A stretch of 64,000 nucleotides of DNA from Sulfotelmatobacter sp963788225. GTDB taxonomy: Bacteria; Acidobacteriota; Terriglobia; Terriglobales; Acidobacteriaceae. The stretch's first letter is position 1; each line of letters starts with the position of its first letter. The notes beneath the pieces were generated by a model. It was not told the origin of the DNA, searched no databases, and saw only the letters and a list, made by a program, of their open reading frames with translations. Positions 1 to 7,966 of this stretch are shown in pieces. The DNA lies in the NCBI GenBank assembly GCA_963788225.1, contig CAWBGI010000003.1, forward strand, positions 62,001 to 126,000, in the 5' to 3' direction. Both the position numbers and the translations under genes were made by a program.

Positions 1-828
1 GTTGCCACAAACGCGGGCGCTGCAACGGGGAGTGGCTGCTTGTATATGCTGGGAACCCCGCCCAACAGTACCGAAGGAGTCGGGACCTTGGATGCTCCAG
101 GTTGCGGCATTGTAGACAACGGTAACTTCAACCTTGTGGGGAACCCTCTGAACGTCACCGCCGGCACGTTCGGACTCGCCGGCACGAGCGGTCCGGGGGG
201 CACGATGACCTGCTCAGGCTCATCCACCTGTCCGGTACCAAACATGCCGACCTCGGGAGATCCCATTGCCCCACTGGTGACGCCACCCACAGTAGGCCTA
301 CCCGTGGCATTCAACCCGGCAAGTATCGTTCCGGGATCCACTTACAGTTCAATTTCGCTCACTGATGGAAGCGTCACAACTTTCCCTGCAGGCCTATACA
401 TCCTGGACGGCGGATTTTCGATCACCGGAAACGCAACCGTTTTTGGAACTGGCGTAACATTCTATTTCACCAATGGCGGCACAATAAGCACCACACCGGA
501 CGCCAGCGGCTCGCCTAACATTCAGTTATCGGCGCCGAACAGTGGGACGTACGCGGGAATTTTGTTTTATCAGGATCCGAGTGACACGAGTGGCCCCCTG
601 CTGGGAGGCAATAGCTCGTCTTTTTACCAAGGTGCCCTGTATTTTCCATCGGCCCTGCTGACGTTTTCCGGAACCGGTACGCTTAATAGTGGAGCCCTAT
701 ACACATTCGTGGTTGCGAATTCGCTGGCCCTGAGCGGTGGCCCCGTCGTGGTTCTCAATTCGAACTATGCCGCTGCCGGACTTCCGAATGGAACCTCGAT
801 CATCAAGAATGCCTCCCTGGTGGAATAG
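1..828 (+). CDS. TadG-like Flp pilus assembly protein, C-terminal part (5' truncated by window edge)
   Basis: The frame is open from base 1 to TAG at 826-828, so the N-terminus lies outside the window. The visible ~275 residues are rich in Gly, Ser, Thr and Asn, with alternating short hydrophobic and small residues (for example GLYILDGGFSITGNATVFG) typical of an extracellular beta-helix or beta-sandwich. No membrane segment is visible here. Two TadE-like pseudopilins follow directly (1 bp gap, then ATGA overlap), which suggests a TadG-type protein whose pseudopilin N-terminus is upstream. That identity rests mainly on context; the fold is inferred from composition. It would act at or outside the inner membrane in tad pilus assembly. 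Confidence 0.55.
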   Translation, partial: VATNAGAATGSGCLYMLGTPPNSTEGVGTLDAPGCGIVDNGNFNLVGNPLNVTAGTFGLAGTSGPGGTMTCSGSSTCPVPNMPTSGDPIAPLVTPPTVGLPVAFNPASIVPGSTYSSISLTDGSVTTFPAGLYILDGGFSITGNATVFGTGVTFYFTNGGTISTTPDASGSPNIQLSAPNSGTYAGILFYQDPSDTSGPLLGGNSSSFYQGALYFPSALLTFSGTGTLNSGALYTFVVANSLALSGGPVVVLNSNYAAAGLPNGTSIIKNASLVE

Positions 829-829
829 A

Positions 830-1348
830 ATGAAAGTCACGTCAGAAACCCGCGGGAATATGAAGAACGGCACAAGTCTGGGTCGGCAATTCACATCCGA
901 ATCCGGCCAGAGTCTTCTCGAGTTGGCTTTACTGACCCCATTATTGTTGCTGCTTCTGATCGGTGTCGTGGAGATGGGACGCTACGCCTATCTCAGCATT
1001 CTTCTCGGGAATGCCGCGGAGTCCGGGGCTTTGTACGGCGCACAAAGCCTGACCGATTCAGTGGATACGACCGGGATCCAAAATGCAGTCCAGAACGATT
1101 TCCAAAACGGGCAAGGCCTCACGGGCCTAACTGTCACCTCGGCGACCTCCTGCGGGTGCGACAGCGGGGGAGCGACCGTTACGAATTCCTGCTCGGGGAC
1201 TACCGCGGGAACATGCATAGCCGGCCATTGGGTTGTGATGCTACAGGTTACTGTGTCCGGGACTTTTACTTCTTTATTTCAGTATCCGGGGATCCCCCAG
1301 ACGGTCACGGTAACGCGTACGGTGGGCATGCGTGTGAAACAACAATGA
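830..1348 (+). CDS. TadE-like pseudopilin
   Basis: A 172-residue protein with the class of N-terminus found in TadE/TadF minor pseudopilins: a short polar head, SGQSLLELALLTP, then a Leu-rich membrane segment (about residues 29-47) ending in VVEMGRYAY. The rest is a Ser/Thr/Gly-rich periplasmic domain with a Cys-rich patch (TSCGCDSGG). The ATG at 830 lies one base after the upstream stop and is preferred over an in-frame ATG at 860 because of the tight operon spacing; no strong ribosome site is seen. It is co-transcribed with the TadG-like gene and overlaps the next TadE-like gene by ATGA. Role: minor pilin-like subunit for the Flp/Tad pilus. Confidence 0.8.
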   Translation: MKVTSETRGNMKNGTSLGRQFTSESGQSLLELALLTPLLLLLLIGVVEMGRYAYLSILLGNAAESGALYGAQSLTDSVDTTGIQNAVQNDFQNGQGLTGLTVTSATSCGCDSGGATVTNSCSGTTAGTCIAGHWVVMLQVTVSGTFTSLFQYPGIPQTVTVTRTVGMRVKQQ

Positions 1349-1893
1349 ACCTTCGACCGAATCCGATCCGGTATGGTTCCTCATCCACCCACGTGGAGCC
1401 GTTAGCGAGACGTCTTGCATCTCTCAAGCAGGACCGCGGAAGCACCCTTGTCGAGTACGCGCTCGTAATCACTATATTGATGACAATGCTGCTGGGAATC
1501 GCCGACTTCAGCCGTGCGTTATACGCCTATCATTTTGTTTCCAACACCGCCCGCGAGGCTGCCAGATATGCGGCAGTCAGGGGGATCACTTGTACGAATG
1601 ACAACAGCTGCACCGCGGCAAACTCCGCCTCCGGCACCGCTGGAGCCACTGGACCGGCTGACATTCAAGCATTTGTCCAAAATGTGCCGCTGGGAATCAA
1701 CGCTGCCAACGTAACCGCAACGATCTCCTGGCCGCCTCAGGCAAATAGCCCTGCTAACTGCATTAGTGTCATAAACGCTCCTGGTTGCACAGTGCAGGTC
1801 CAGGTCTCATACGTCTTCAATTTCGCTTTTCCATTCGTGTCCAGTACCGCGTTGACGATGAACAGCACTTCCCAAATGATCATCTCGCATTGA
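1345..1893 (+). CDS. TadE-like pseudopilin (second copy)
   Basis: A 182-residue protein starting at the ATG that overlaps the previous TGA. After a basic head comes RGSTLVEYALVIT followed by a hydrophobic helix (residues 33-52) and ADFSRALYAYHFVSNTAREA, the classic TadE arrangement (Gly-xxx-Glu, helix, then Arg/Ala-rich amphipathic stretch ending in RYAAVRG). The C-terminal half is a beta-rich periplasmic domain with several Cys (CTNDNSCTA, NCISVINAPGCTV). It is the last gene of the plus-strand tad operon; no terminator hairpin was recognised in the 227 bp to the convergent DUF192 gene. Confidence 0.82.
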   Translation: MNLRPNPIRYGSSSTHVEPLARRLASLKQDRGSTLVEYALVITILMTMLLGIADFSRALYAYHFVSNTAREAARYAAVRGITCTNDNSCTAANSASGTAGATGPADIQAFVQNVPLGINAANVTATISWPPQANSPANCISVINAPGCTVQVQVSYVFNFAFPFVSSTALTMNSTSQMIISH

Positions 1894-2120
1894 TTGAGCG
1901 CCGCAAGAATCTCTATTGAGAATTGATGTGAGGGGTTATTCGCATTCGCTCGAATGCGTCAGAGCGTCCTTGCCCGGAGAAGAAAATGGATCCGGCCGCG
2001 CTGGATCCACCAATCTTACCGAGATTCAAAATAATCCGTAGCGTTTAGAGAGAGTTTCGATGGATGACGACTAATCTGAATTTCGAGAGCGACTGTCTCA
2101 CGCGACCTTTCCACGAGTTT

Positions 2121-2600
2121 TCAAGAATCTAAGTGCCCGGGGTTTACCGCGGCCGAGCCGTTGGATCGAGCGTCCTTTGCCTCCGCGGGAGGGACCCCCT
2201 CCGCCGAAGAGATCTCGAGCCGATCTCCAACCTTGGTTCCGGTGCGGTAGATGGTGTGAGCGGGAAGTTCCAACACACTAAGCGCTTTCAAGGAAATCTT
2301 GGAAACGCGAAATGGCCGCAGATACTCCTCCACGTGAATCACTTCCTTTTCTTTGCTCAGAAAAATCACGTCAATGGGGAACAGCATGCCCAGGGTGTGC
2401 ACACCATTGGACGGGATGATCCACAGTCCCGCCCCAAGGCGTGCCCAATGCTTTGTCTTGCCAAGCAGACCCACCAAGCGGCGCAGATAGCTGTCCGCAA
2501 CGGTGGCCTCCGTGGCGACGAAGGTTTCCCGCGTTTTGTTGTAGACGTATACAGCCCGGCCCGAATGGCCGTTCGTGATCGCCACTTTGGTCTCCCCCAT
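2121..2600 (-). CDS. DUF192 family protein
   Basis: A 159-residue DUF192-type protein. The core motifs are visible: ADSYLRRLVGLLGK (residues 35-48), an aromatic/hydrophobic strand with LWIIPSNGVHTLGMLFPIDV (59-78), KEVIHVEEYLRPF, and the closing ALSVLELPAHTIYRTGTKVGD. Function of DUF192 is not established; it often sits beside tad genes in Acidobacteriota and may be periplasmic, but no signal peptide is seen here. The ATG at 2600 has GGAAG six bases upstream. An in-frame TTG at 2633 would extend it by 11 residues but would overlap the upstream small peptide gene, so I prefer the ATG. The tail after the domain is low-complexity. Confidence 0.8.
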   Translation of the reverse strand: MGETKVAITNGHSGRAVYVYNKTRETFVATEATVADSYLRRLVGLLGKTKHWARLGAGLWIIPSNGVHTLGMLFPIDVIFLSKEKEVIHVEEYLRPFRVSKISLKALSVLELPAHTIYRTGTKVGDRLEISSAEGVPPAEAKDARSNGSAAVNPGHLDS

Positions 2601-2625
2601 TATTTTCTTCCGCAACTCTGTTTTC

Positions 2626-2724
2626 TTAGTCAACTGCCTTACGGCGCCGGCGCCAAATGATCAGATATAGCACACAGAGCGCCAGAACTCCTGCAATGAC
2701 CCTAATGATCAGTACTCGGTCCAT
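2626..2724 (-). CDS. Small single-pass membrane peptide (32 aa)
   Basis: A 32-residue reading frame with a strong Shine-Dalgarno (AAGGAGA, 2733-2739 on the minus strand) upstream of two closely spaced ATGs; the second ATG (2724) opens the long frame. The product is one hydrophobic helix (VLIIRVIAGVLALCVLYLII) followed by WRRRRKAVD, an ideal positive-inside stop-transfer. It lies between tadC and the DUF192 gene on the same strand, 25 bp before the DUF192 ATG, so it may be translationally coupled. Not recognised as any family. Confidence comes from the ribosome site and helix-plus-Arg design; length alone would not support it. Confidence 0.5.
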   Translation of the reverse strand: MDRVLIIRVIAGVLALCVLYLIIWRRRRKAVD

Positions 2725-2802
2725 TTCATTTCTCCTTTCCTTTTTTCAACATCGCTGAAGATCACATCCAGTACTCCCGAAATCCACGCCATTGGACAAT
2801 CA

Positions 2803-3714
2803 TCATCCCAATCCGAGTTTCGCGAACTGCCTGATTATGGTGATGATTGCCGGCAATAGGATCACAACCATCAGAGCTGGAAAAATGAACAGAACCAGGA
2901 TGGGCACCATCTTAATGGTCGTTTTAGCGCCCATTTCCTCCGCGCGCTGACGGCGCCGTGTCCGCAAGTCATCCGAATGAACGCGCAAGGACGAGGCGAT
3001 GCTCGTCCCAAAGCGCTCAGTCTGAACCAGCATGGCAACCAATGCTTTCAAATCATCGATTCCGGTGCGGCGCGCCAACTCTCGAAGAGCTTCGAGACGT
3101 GATTTACCAACGCGCATTTCCAGGTTGACCAATTGCAATTCATCGCTCAAATCGCCATGGACTACTTTCAATTCCTGGGATACCAGCATCAGGGCTTGAT
3201 CGAGCCCCAGACCAGCTTCTACGCAGATAACCAGGAGATCCAAGGCATCGGGCAGGGCACGGCGGAGGCGCTCCCTCCGGGCATTAATCGTCCATAAGAG
3301 CCAGATTTCGGGGAGCAGAAGGCCGGCAAGAAACGCGCCGACAAGGATCAGCGCCGGGTAGTAGGCGTATATCCCTGTGAAATAACCAGCGCCAACCAGG
3401 GCGATCGGCAACAGCACCCTCACACCGCGCAGTGTCAGAACCGCGTTGGGGTTTCGAAACCCGGCACGCGTCATCATCAGCTGTGCGCGCGATGAAGTTC
3501 CACCCGGGACCAGTTGCCCGATTGAAACGAGAGCGCCTTGAGCGCGGTCTGACTGTTTTTGCGCAAAGGCCTCTTTGGTGCTATCGCTGGCGGCATCGGC
3601 CAATCGAGAAAGACGCCGAACCATGGCGGGTTCGCCGGAGGCGAAGGCATAAAACAAGGAGACGACCACAACCATTACGGCAAGAAAAGTTCCGATTGTG
3701 ACAGCCCATATCAT
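2803..3714 (-). CDS. tadC: Tad pilus inner-membrane platform protein TadC
   Basis: A 303-residue GspF/T2SSF-superfamily protein. One membrane segment at the N-terminus (residues 5-27), a second pair around 105-140, the conserved cytoplasmic T2SSF block with LPDALDLLVICVEAGLGLDQA, and a closing membrane pair (MVPILVLFIFPALMVVILLPAI). This is the TadC layout; with TadB it forms the membrane platform that couples the TadA ATPase to pilin polymerisation. ATG at 3714 has GAGG eight bases upstream. It starts 15 bp after the end of tadB, so tadA-tadB-tadC form one minus-strand operon. Length is normal for the family. Confidence 0.88.
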   Translation of the reverse strand: MIWAVTIGTFLAVMVVVVSLFYAFASGEPAMVRRLSRLADAASDSTKEAFAQKQSDRAQGALVSIGQLVPGGTSSRAQLMMTRAGFRNPNAVLTLRGVRVLLPIALVGAGYFTGIYAYYPALILVGAFLAGLLLPEIWLLWTINARRERLRRALPDALDLLVICVEAGLGLDQALMLVSQELKVVHGDLSDELQLVNLEMRVGKSRLEALRELARRTGIDDLKALVAMLVQTERFGTSIASSLRVHSDDLRTRRRQRAEEMGAKTTIKMVPILVLFIFPALMVVILLPAIITIIRQFAKLGLG

Positions 3715-3729
3715 TTTATGCGCCTCGCA

Positions 3730-4701
3730 TCAAACGTGTACGTTAACGATTTTCCAAAGGATCAAGGACCCGACAACCTGCATCATTGCGGCGATGATGA
3801 GAAAGGTTTGGCCCATTGGATCGTGGAAGAGTATCCCTACATAGTTCGGATTCACGAAATTGAGCATGATAATCATTATCAACGGCAAGGCGACCAGAAA
3901 GGCCGCTGTCAGCTTTCCCGCAGCAGTTTTCACCCGCACTTCACGATGGATCTTGAATCGTTCACGAATCACACGGGAGAGTTCGTTCAGGACCTCGACA
4001 AGGTTTCCTCCCGTGTCCCTCTGAATCAGCAAGGCAGTCACAAGCAAGCGAACGTCCACCAGTGGCACTCGCTCGGTAAGGTTGATGAAAGTATCCCTCA
4101 ACGAAAGACCTAAGTTCTGTTCTTCAAACGTGGTTCGAAATTCCCCCGCGATCGGCTCGGAACATTCCTTGCCCACCAATTCCAGGCCGGCAGTGAAAGA
4201 AAGGCCGGAACGCACCGCCCGGCTCATCAAATCGAGCGCCTCGGGAAGGTGTTCCTCGAACTTCGTCAATCGAGTGGTGCGCATCCAGGCAATGTACGCC
4301 AGCGGCGCGAGAGCTATGAGCCCCGCAGCGATCAGGCAGAGGATGGTCTGGGAGATGAAAGATCCAGCTAGAAAATATCCCGCAACACCCAGAACTGCGC
4401 TCCACAGGAGAATTTGGATTGGTTTTATCGTCAGTCCCGCCTGAGTCACGAATTTCTTCAGCTTCTCCGGCCACACCCATTTCTTGAGGATTTGGTCAAA
4501 GACCGGCACAGTGCTCAACGTTTCGTCCCGCAGGATTGATACTCCTGGGGTAGCGTTCCTGCCGGGTTCGACTTGCCGCACAGCCTCCAAGCGTTCTTGA
4601 ACGATGTTTCGTTTCGCGGCTCCTCCTCCAGCCATCAGCCAGAAGACGAAGGCGACGCAAGCCACGATTAGAAAGGTTCCAATAGCGAGCAATAAAGCCA
4701 A
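3730..4701 (-). CDS. tadB: Tad pilus inner-membrane platform protein TadB
   Basis: A 323-residue T2SSF protein with an N-terminal membrane helix (ALLLAIGTFLIVACVAFVFW), a linker, two central helices, the T2SSF block (HLPEALDLMSRAVRSGLSF) and two C-terminal helices. I place the start at TTG 4701 because AGGAGG lies five bases upstream and the protein then begins at the first helix. A longer frame to 4809 exists, but its extra N-terminus overlaps the end of tadA in another frame and has no family features. The start overlaps nothing and lies 19 bp after the tadA stop. Pairs with TadC as the platform of the Flp pilus machine. Confidence 0.88.
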   Translation of the reverse strand: MALLLAIGTFLIVACVAFVFWLMAGGGAAKRNIVQERLEAVRQVEPGRNATPGVSILRDETLSTVPVFDQILKKWVWPEKLKKFVTQAGLTIKPIQILLWSAVLGVAGYFLAGSFISQTILCLIAAGLIALAPLAYIAWMRTTRLTKFEEHLPEALDLMSRAVRSGLSFTAGLELVGKECSEPIAGEFRTTFEEQNLGLSLRDTFINLTERVPLVDVRLLVTALLIQRDTGGNLVEVLNELSRVIRERFKIHREVRVKTAAGKLTAAFLVALPLIMIIMLNFVNPNYVGILFHDPMGQTFLIIAAMMQVVGSLILWKIVNVHV

Positions 4702-4720
4702 ACCGTCCTCCTGGTCGTGC

Positions 4721-5548
4721 TTAATGTCCGTCAAACATGGACGTCGGAAGATGAATTCCGGTAACAGCAATTCGTTCCGTGCATTTCGGGCGAATCCCAG
4801 AGGGCTCAAAGGCGCCGATCACCTCACCGGATTCTTTAACCCCACGCTTCCTGAATGTGAAAATATCCTGCATCGTTACGACTTCGCCTTCCATGCCCGT
4901 AATTTCGGCCAGGCTCGTCACTTTGCGCGTGCCGTCGCTCAAACGAGTCACTTGGACAACGATGTCGATAGCCGAAGCAATTTGACGGCGTATCGCGGTG
5001 TCGGGGATATCCAGGCCGGCCATGGCGACCATGGTTTCCAGGCGGCTCAAAGCATCCCTTGTGCTATTTGCGTGGACCGTCGTAAGAGAACCATCGTGGC
5101 CGGTGTTCATTGCCTGCAACATATCCAGCGCTTCCTCGCCTCTGGCTTCGCCGATAATGATGCGGTCGGGACGCATTCGAAGAGAGTTAATCAGGAGCTG
5201 GCGTTGTTGAATGACACCTTTTCCTTCAATGTTGGGTGGCCGCGTTTCCAATCGAACGACATGCTGCTGGTGGAGTTGCAGCTCAGCCGCGTCCTCGATG
5301 GTCACAATGCGTTCCCGGTTGGAAATGTACGACGAGAGCACATTGAGAAACGTGGTCTTGCCGGCGCCCGTGCCGCCTGAAATCAAAACATTGAGCCGGG
5401 CTTTCACACACCCCTGCAAGAATTCCAACATAGGCTGCGTCAAAGTGTTATTGCGGATGAGATCTTCGGCCATCAATCGTTCGCGGCCGAACCGCCGAAT
5501 TGACAAGCAGGGGCCATCCACAGCTACCGGTGGGATGATCGCATTCAC
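4721..5548 (-). CDS. tadA: TadA/CpaF secretion ATPase, N-terminally truncated
   Basis: The 275 residues cover only the C-terminal ATPase half of CpaF/TadA (family proteins are usually 400-480 aa). Visible: NAIIPPVAVDGPCLSIRRF, Walker A SGGTGAGKTT (57-66), an Asp box TIEDAAELQL, Walker B region RIIIGEARGEEALDML and the His box GSLTTVHANS. Family similarity continues upstream of the GTG at 5548 as VDARLADGSR (5549-5578), then meets an in-frame stop exactly where ispD ends. The N-terminal domain is therefore missing and no proper start is evident; the GTG is only the first usable codon. Probably a breakpoint (deletion or assembly join), so function as encoded is doubtful. Confidence 0.85.
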   Translation of the reverse strand: MNAIIPPVAVDGPCLSIRRFGRERLMAEDLIRNNTLTQPMLEFLQGCVKARLNVLISGGTGAGKTTFLNVLSSYISNRERIVTIEDAAELQLHQQHVVRLETRPPNIEGKGVIQQRQLLINSLRMRPDRIIIGEARGEEALDMLQAMNTGHDGSLTTVHANSTRDALSRLETMVAMAGLDIPDTAIRRQIASAIDIVVQVTRLSDGTRKVTSLAEITGMEGEVVTMQDIFTFRKRGVKESGEVIGAFEPSGIRPKCTERIAVTGIHLPTSMFDGH

Positions 5549-5573
5549 GCGTGAGCCATCGGCTAGGCGGGCG

Positions 5574-6245
5574 TCAACACATCACCACGGCCACTTCGTG
5601 TCCCGATCGCTCCACCAGCGAAGCTTCGTCTGTGCCGAGGAATCCATCCGCCGATGCCTCATCGAACGCCTTCTTGATCACGTCGTAGCGAAAGCCCTGC
5701 GGCGTCTGCGCCAGCACGATGCCGGCGCGCGGGATCGTGGCCTTGATCAGCGCGCCCTCGGACGTGCGCTCGACTTGCTTCACCGTATCGACGGCGGGCA
5801 TCCCGGCAATCGCTGCGCCATATTTCTTCGCCGCCTCGATCACTTCCTGAATAATTTCGCGGGTCACGAACGGACGCACCGCATCATGCACCAGAACAAT
5901 ATCATCCGCTGCCGCGGCAACCGCATTCAGCGCGCTCGCCACCGATTGCTGGCGGTGCTCCCCGCCGACGACCAGTTGCACTTTCTTCTTCAGCCCGCCG
6001 ACGGCGGCGCTATCGAGTTGCGTGCGAAACCCGGCAATCTCGCTTTCCCGCAGAGGAATCCAAATCTCGCTGACGCCATCGATGGCGGCAAACTTACGCA
6101 GCGTATGGATGAGAATCGGCGTGCCGCCGAGTTCGGTGAACTGTTTGGAAGGCAGCGCCTTCTTTTGTTTACCTTTGGCGCCGACGGGCACCGGAGCCAT
6201 GCGGGTTCCAAGCCCCGCAGCGGGAATAATCACTACGACCTTCAT
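5574..6245 (-). CDS. ispD: 2-C-methyl-D-erythritol 4-phosphate cytidylyltransferase, C-terminus clipped
   Basis: IspD of the MEP isoprenoid pathway: CTP + MEP to CDP-ME, cytosolic. Visible signatures are the nucleotide-binding PAAGLGTRM (8-16) followed by a Lys-rich loop, VLVHDAVRPFV, and GTDEASLVERSGHEVAVV near the end. The usual family ending after this point (a -NIKITTPEDL- type block of roughly 20-30 residues) is absent: the frame reads VVMC and stops. At 223 aa it is near normal length only because of an insert near the N-terminus (PVGAKGKQKKALPSKQF). The missing tail coincides with the tadA fragment. Adjacent yacL-like gene on the same strand is a known ispD neighbour. Confidence 0.9.
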   Translation of the reverse strand: MKVVVIIPAAGLGTRMAPVPVGAKGKQKKALPSKQFTELGGTPILIHTLRKFAAIDGVSEIWIPLRESEIAGFRTQLDSAAVGGLKKKVQLVVGGEHRQQSVASALNAVAAAADDIVLVHDAVRPFVTREIIQEVIEAAKKYGAAIAGMPAVDTVKQVERTSEGALIKATIPRAGIVLAQTPQGFRYDVIKKAFDEASADGFLGTDEASLVERSGHEVAVVMC

Positions 6246-6459
6246 AGCGGGCTGTAAGTATACGAGGGGGAAGCCGAGGACTTCAAATGCAGAGCCAATC
6301 CGATCTCTCCGTTTTGCTCCGCGGCCGTTCTCTGACCTCCGCGTTCACTGGTCTTTGCCGAAGTCTTATCAGACCTCTCAAACGGGGAGACGCGGAGAAA
6401 ATCCGCGGGGTGCGCTGAGATTGCCCGGCAAGATCTTCGATTTGATTCTGAAACTTGGC

Positions 6460-7557
6460 CTAAGGCTGTGGCTTGGTCTCCACCAGCGTGTTCGGGACCA
6501 CCGGCGGCGGCACCGCAGTACCCGTCACCACCGGCACAACGGGTGGGACAGCCACGCTAGTCCGGCTGTAGGCGCGTTCGTCCCACTTGCCGAAGATCAT
6601 CTTTCCGGCCGTTGTCTGCAGCACCGATGTGACCGACACGTCGATCGTCTTGCCGATCATCTTCCGGGCGTTATCTACGACCACCATGGTGCCGTCATCG
6701 AGATAGGCGACACCCTGGTTGTATTCCTTGCCTTCTTTCAGGATGAAGACCTTCATAATCTCGCCCGGCAGCACGATGGGCTTGAGCGAATTGGCCAGTT
6801 CGTTGATGTTCAGCACTTCGACGCCCTGCAGCTGCGCCACTTTGTTAAGGTTGAAGTCGTTGGTGATGATCTTGCCCTCGTAGACCTTGGCTAGCTCGAT
6901 CAGCTTCAGATCGACTTCGCGGACGGCGGGGAAATCATCTTCCACAATCTGGATAGACAGCGTGGCCATTTTCTGCAGGCGCTGCAGCACGTCGAGGCCG
7001 CGGCGCCCGCGGTTGCGTTTCAACGAATCGGCAGAATCGGCGACGAGTTGCAGTTCGCGCAACACGAACTGCGGCGTGACGATGATTCCGTCGAGGAAGC
7101 CGGTTTCGGCAATATCAGCGATGCGCCCGTCGATGATGACGCTGGTATCGAGGATCTTGTAGCTTTTCTTGCCTTGCTTCTCGCCGCCAAAAATGCCGCC
7201 CAAAGCTGCCAGGTTCAGCAGATCGCCCTTGCTCGCGCCCACGATCAGGCCCACATAGGCCATCAGCAGCATTACCAGGATTTGCAGGAAGCTCTGGGTG
7301 TTGCCGCCAGGCACACTGCTGCGAATGACCACGGCAAACAGGTAGGCTCCACAAATGCCGAGGATGCTGCCGATCGCGGCACCGATCAGCCGCTTCAGGC
7401 TCACGGCGCGCAGCTTCCATTCGAACAGGACGATGGCCGCACCCACCAGCGCGCCAATGCCGGCGTCCAGGTTGCGAGGCAACCCGAAGGGAGCAATCAC
7501 GTAGCAGGTGACGGAAACTACGATGACAAAAAGAAGACGTACAAGAATTAAATCCAC
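6460..7557 (-). CDS. YacL-type PIN and TRAM domain membrane protein
   Basis: 365 residues. Four membrane helices (1-115), a PIN-like nuclease domain with acidic residues in ILDTSVIIDGRIADIAE, LRELQLVADSAD and KIITNDFNLNKVA, then a TRAM domain (GEIMKVFILKEGKEYNQGVAYLDDGTMVVVDNA, quoted in two parts as GEIMKVFILKEGKEYNQG and VAYLDDGTMVVVDNA) and a Pro/Val-rich tail. This matches the YacL/PilT-N family, predicted RNA-binding nucleases at the membrane, commonly found next to ispD. GTG start at 7557 has GGGAGG about eight bases upstream. The 214 bp gap to ispD holds no gene. No substrate is known. Confidence 0.88.
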   Translation of the reverse strand: MDLILVRLLFVIVVSVTCYVIAPFGLPRNLDAGIGALVGAAIVLFEWKLRAVSLKRLIGAAIGSILGICGAYLFAVVIRSSVPGGNTQSFLQILVMLLMAYVGLIVGASKGDLLNLAALGGIFGGEKQGKKSYKILDTSVIIDGRIADIAETGFLDGIIVTPQFVLRELQLVADSADSLKRNRGRRGLDVLQRLQKMATLSIQIVEDDFPAVREVDLKLIELAKVYEGKIITNDFNLNKVAQLQGVEVLNINELANSLKPIVLPGEIMKVFILKEGKEYNQGVAYLDDGTMVVVDNARKMIGKTIDVSVTSVLQTTAGKMIFGKWDERAYSRTSVAVPPVVPVVTGTAVPPPVVPNTLVETKPQP

Positions 7558-7966
7558 AATATAACCTCCCCCGATGCAGCTCCGCTAAGCCCTTTGCGCG
7601 TGCACCGGTGCCATTTCCTCGCCGCCCCGGGCGGGAATCGGCAAATCAGCATGCGGGGCGTGGGAGAATTAGGGGAATGAATGTACGCCCCGTCCCGGCC
7701 CGTGGAGGCGTGGCCGGGAGGACCTCAGTAAACTTACGCCTAAAGTATATACCGGAGGGCAAAAAGCGGGTGAAACAAAAACGGTTCGCGGCCCACCCTT
7801 GACTTCGCTGGGAAAAATCTACAGCTCTTCCGGTTCAGCTATACAGTTTCAACCTCCGCCCCGGTTCGCTGCCTCTGGCATCTGAAACCGGTAATCTCGC
7901 GAACTGCTGAACGAACACGCAGGTCGCCAGCAGTCAGGCCATCATGGATGGCCATGGAGGATGCTC
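7558..7966. other. Intergenic region between divergent genes
   Basis: 409 bp separating the minus-strand PIN-TRAM gene from the plus-strand secreted protein. It must hold both promoters. A minus-strand TATACT hexamer lies in the AAAGTATATACCGG stretch around 7742-7755, but no convincing partner -35 was found. The ribosome site of the plus-strand gene (TGGAGG, 7955-7960) is at its right edge. A short frame at 7608-7802 looks non-coding. Confidence 0.5.

Noticed and set aside
3559..4113. Long open frames antisense to tadB and tadC
   Set aside because: High-GC shadow frames; the tad genes on the other strand have clear family motifs and ribosome sites.
7608..7802. A 64-residue open frame upstream of the secreted-protein gene
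   Set aside because: No ribosome site, Arg/Gly/Pro-rich composition of non-coding GC-rich DNA; lies in a divergent promoter region.
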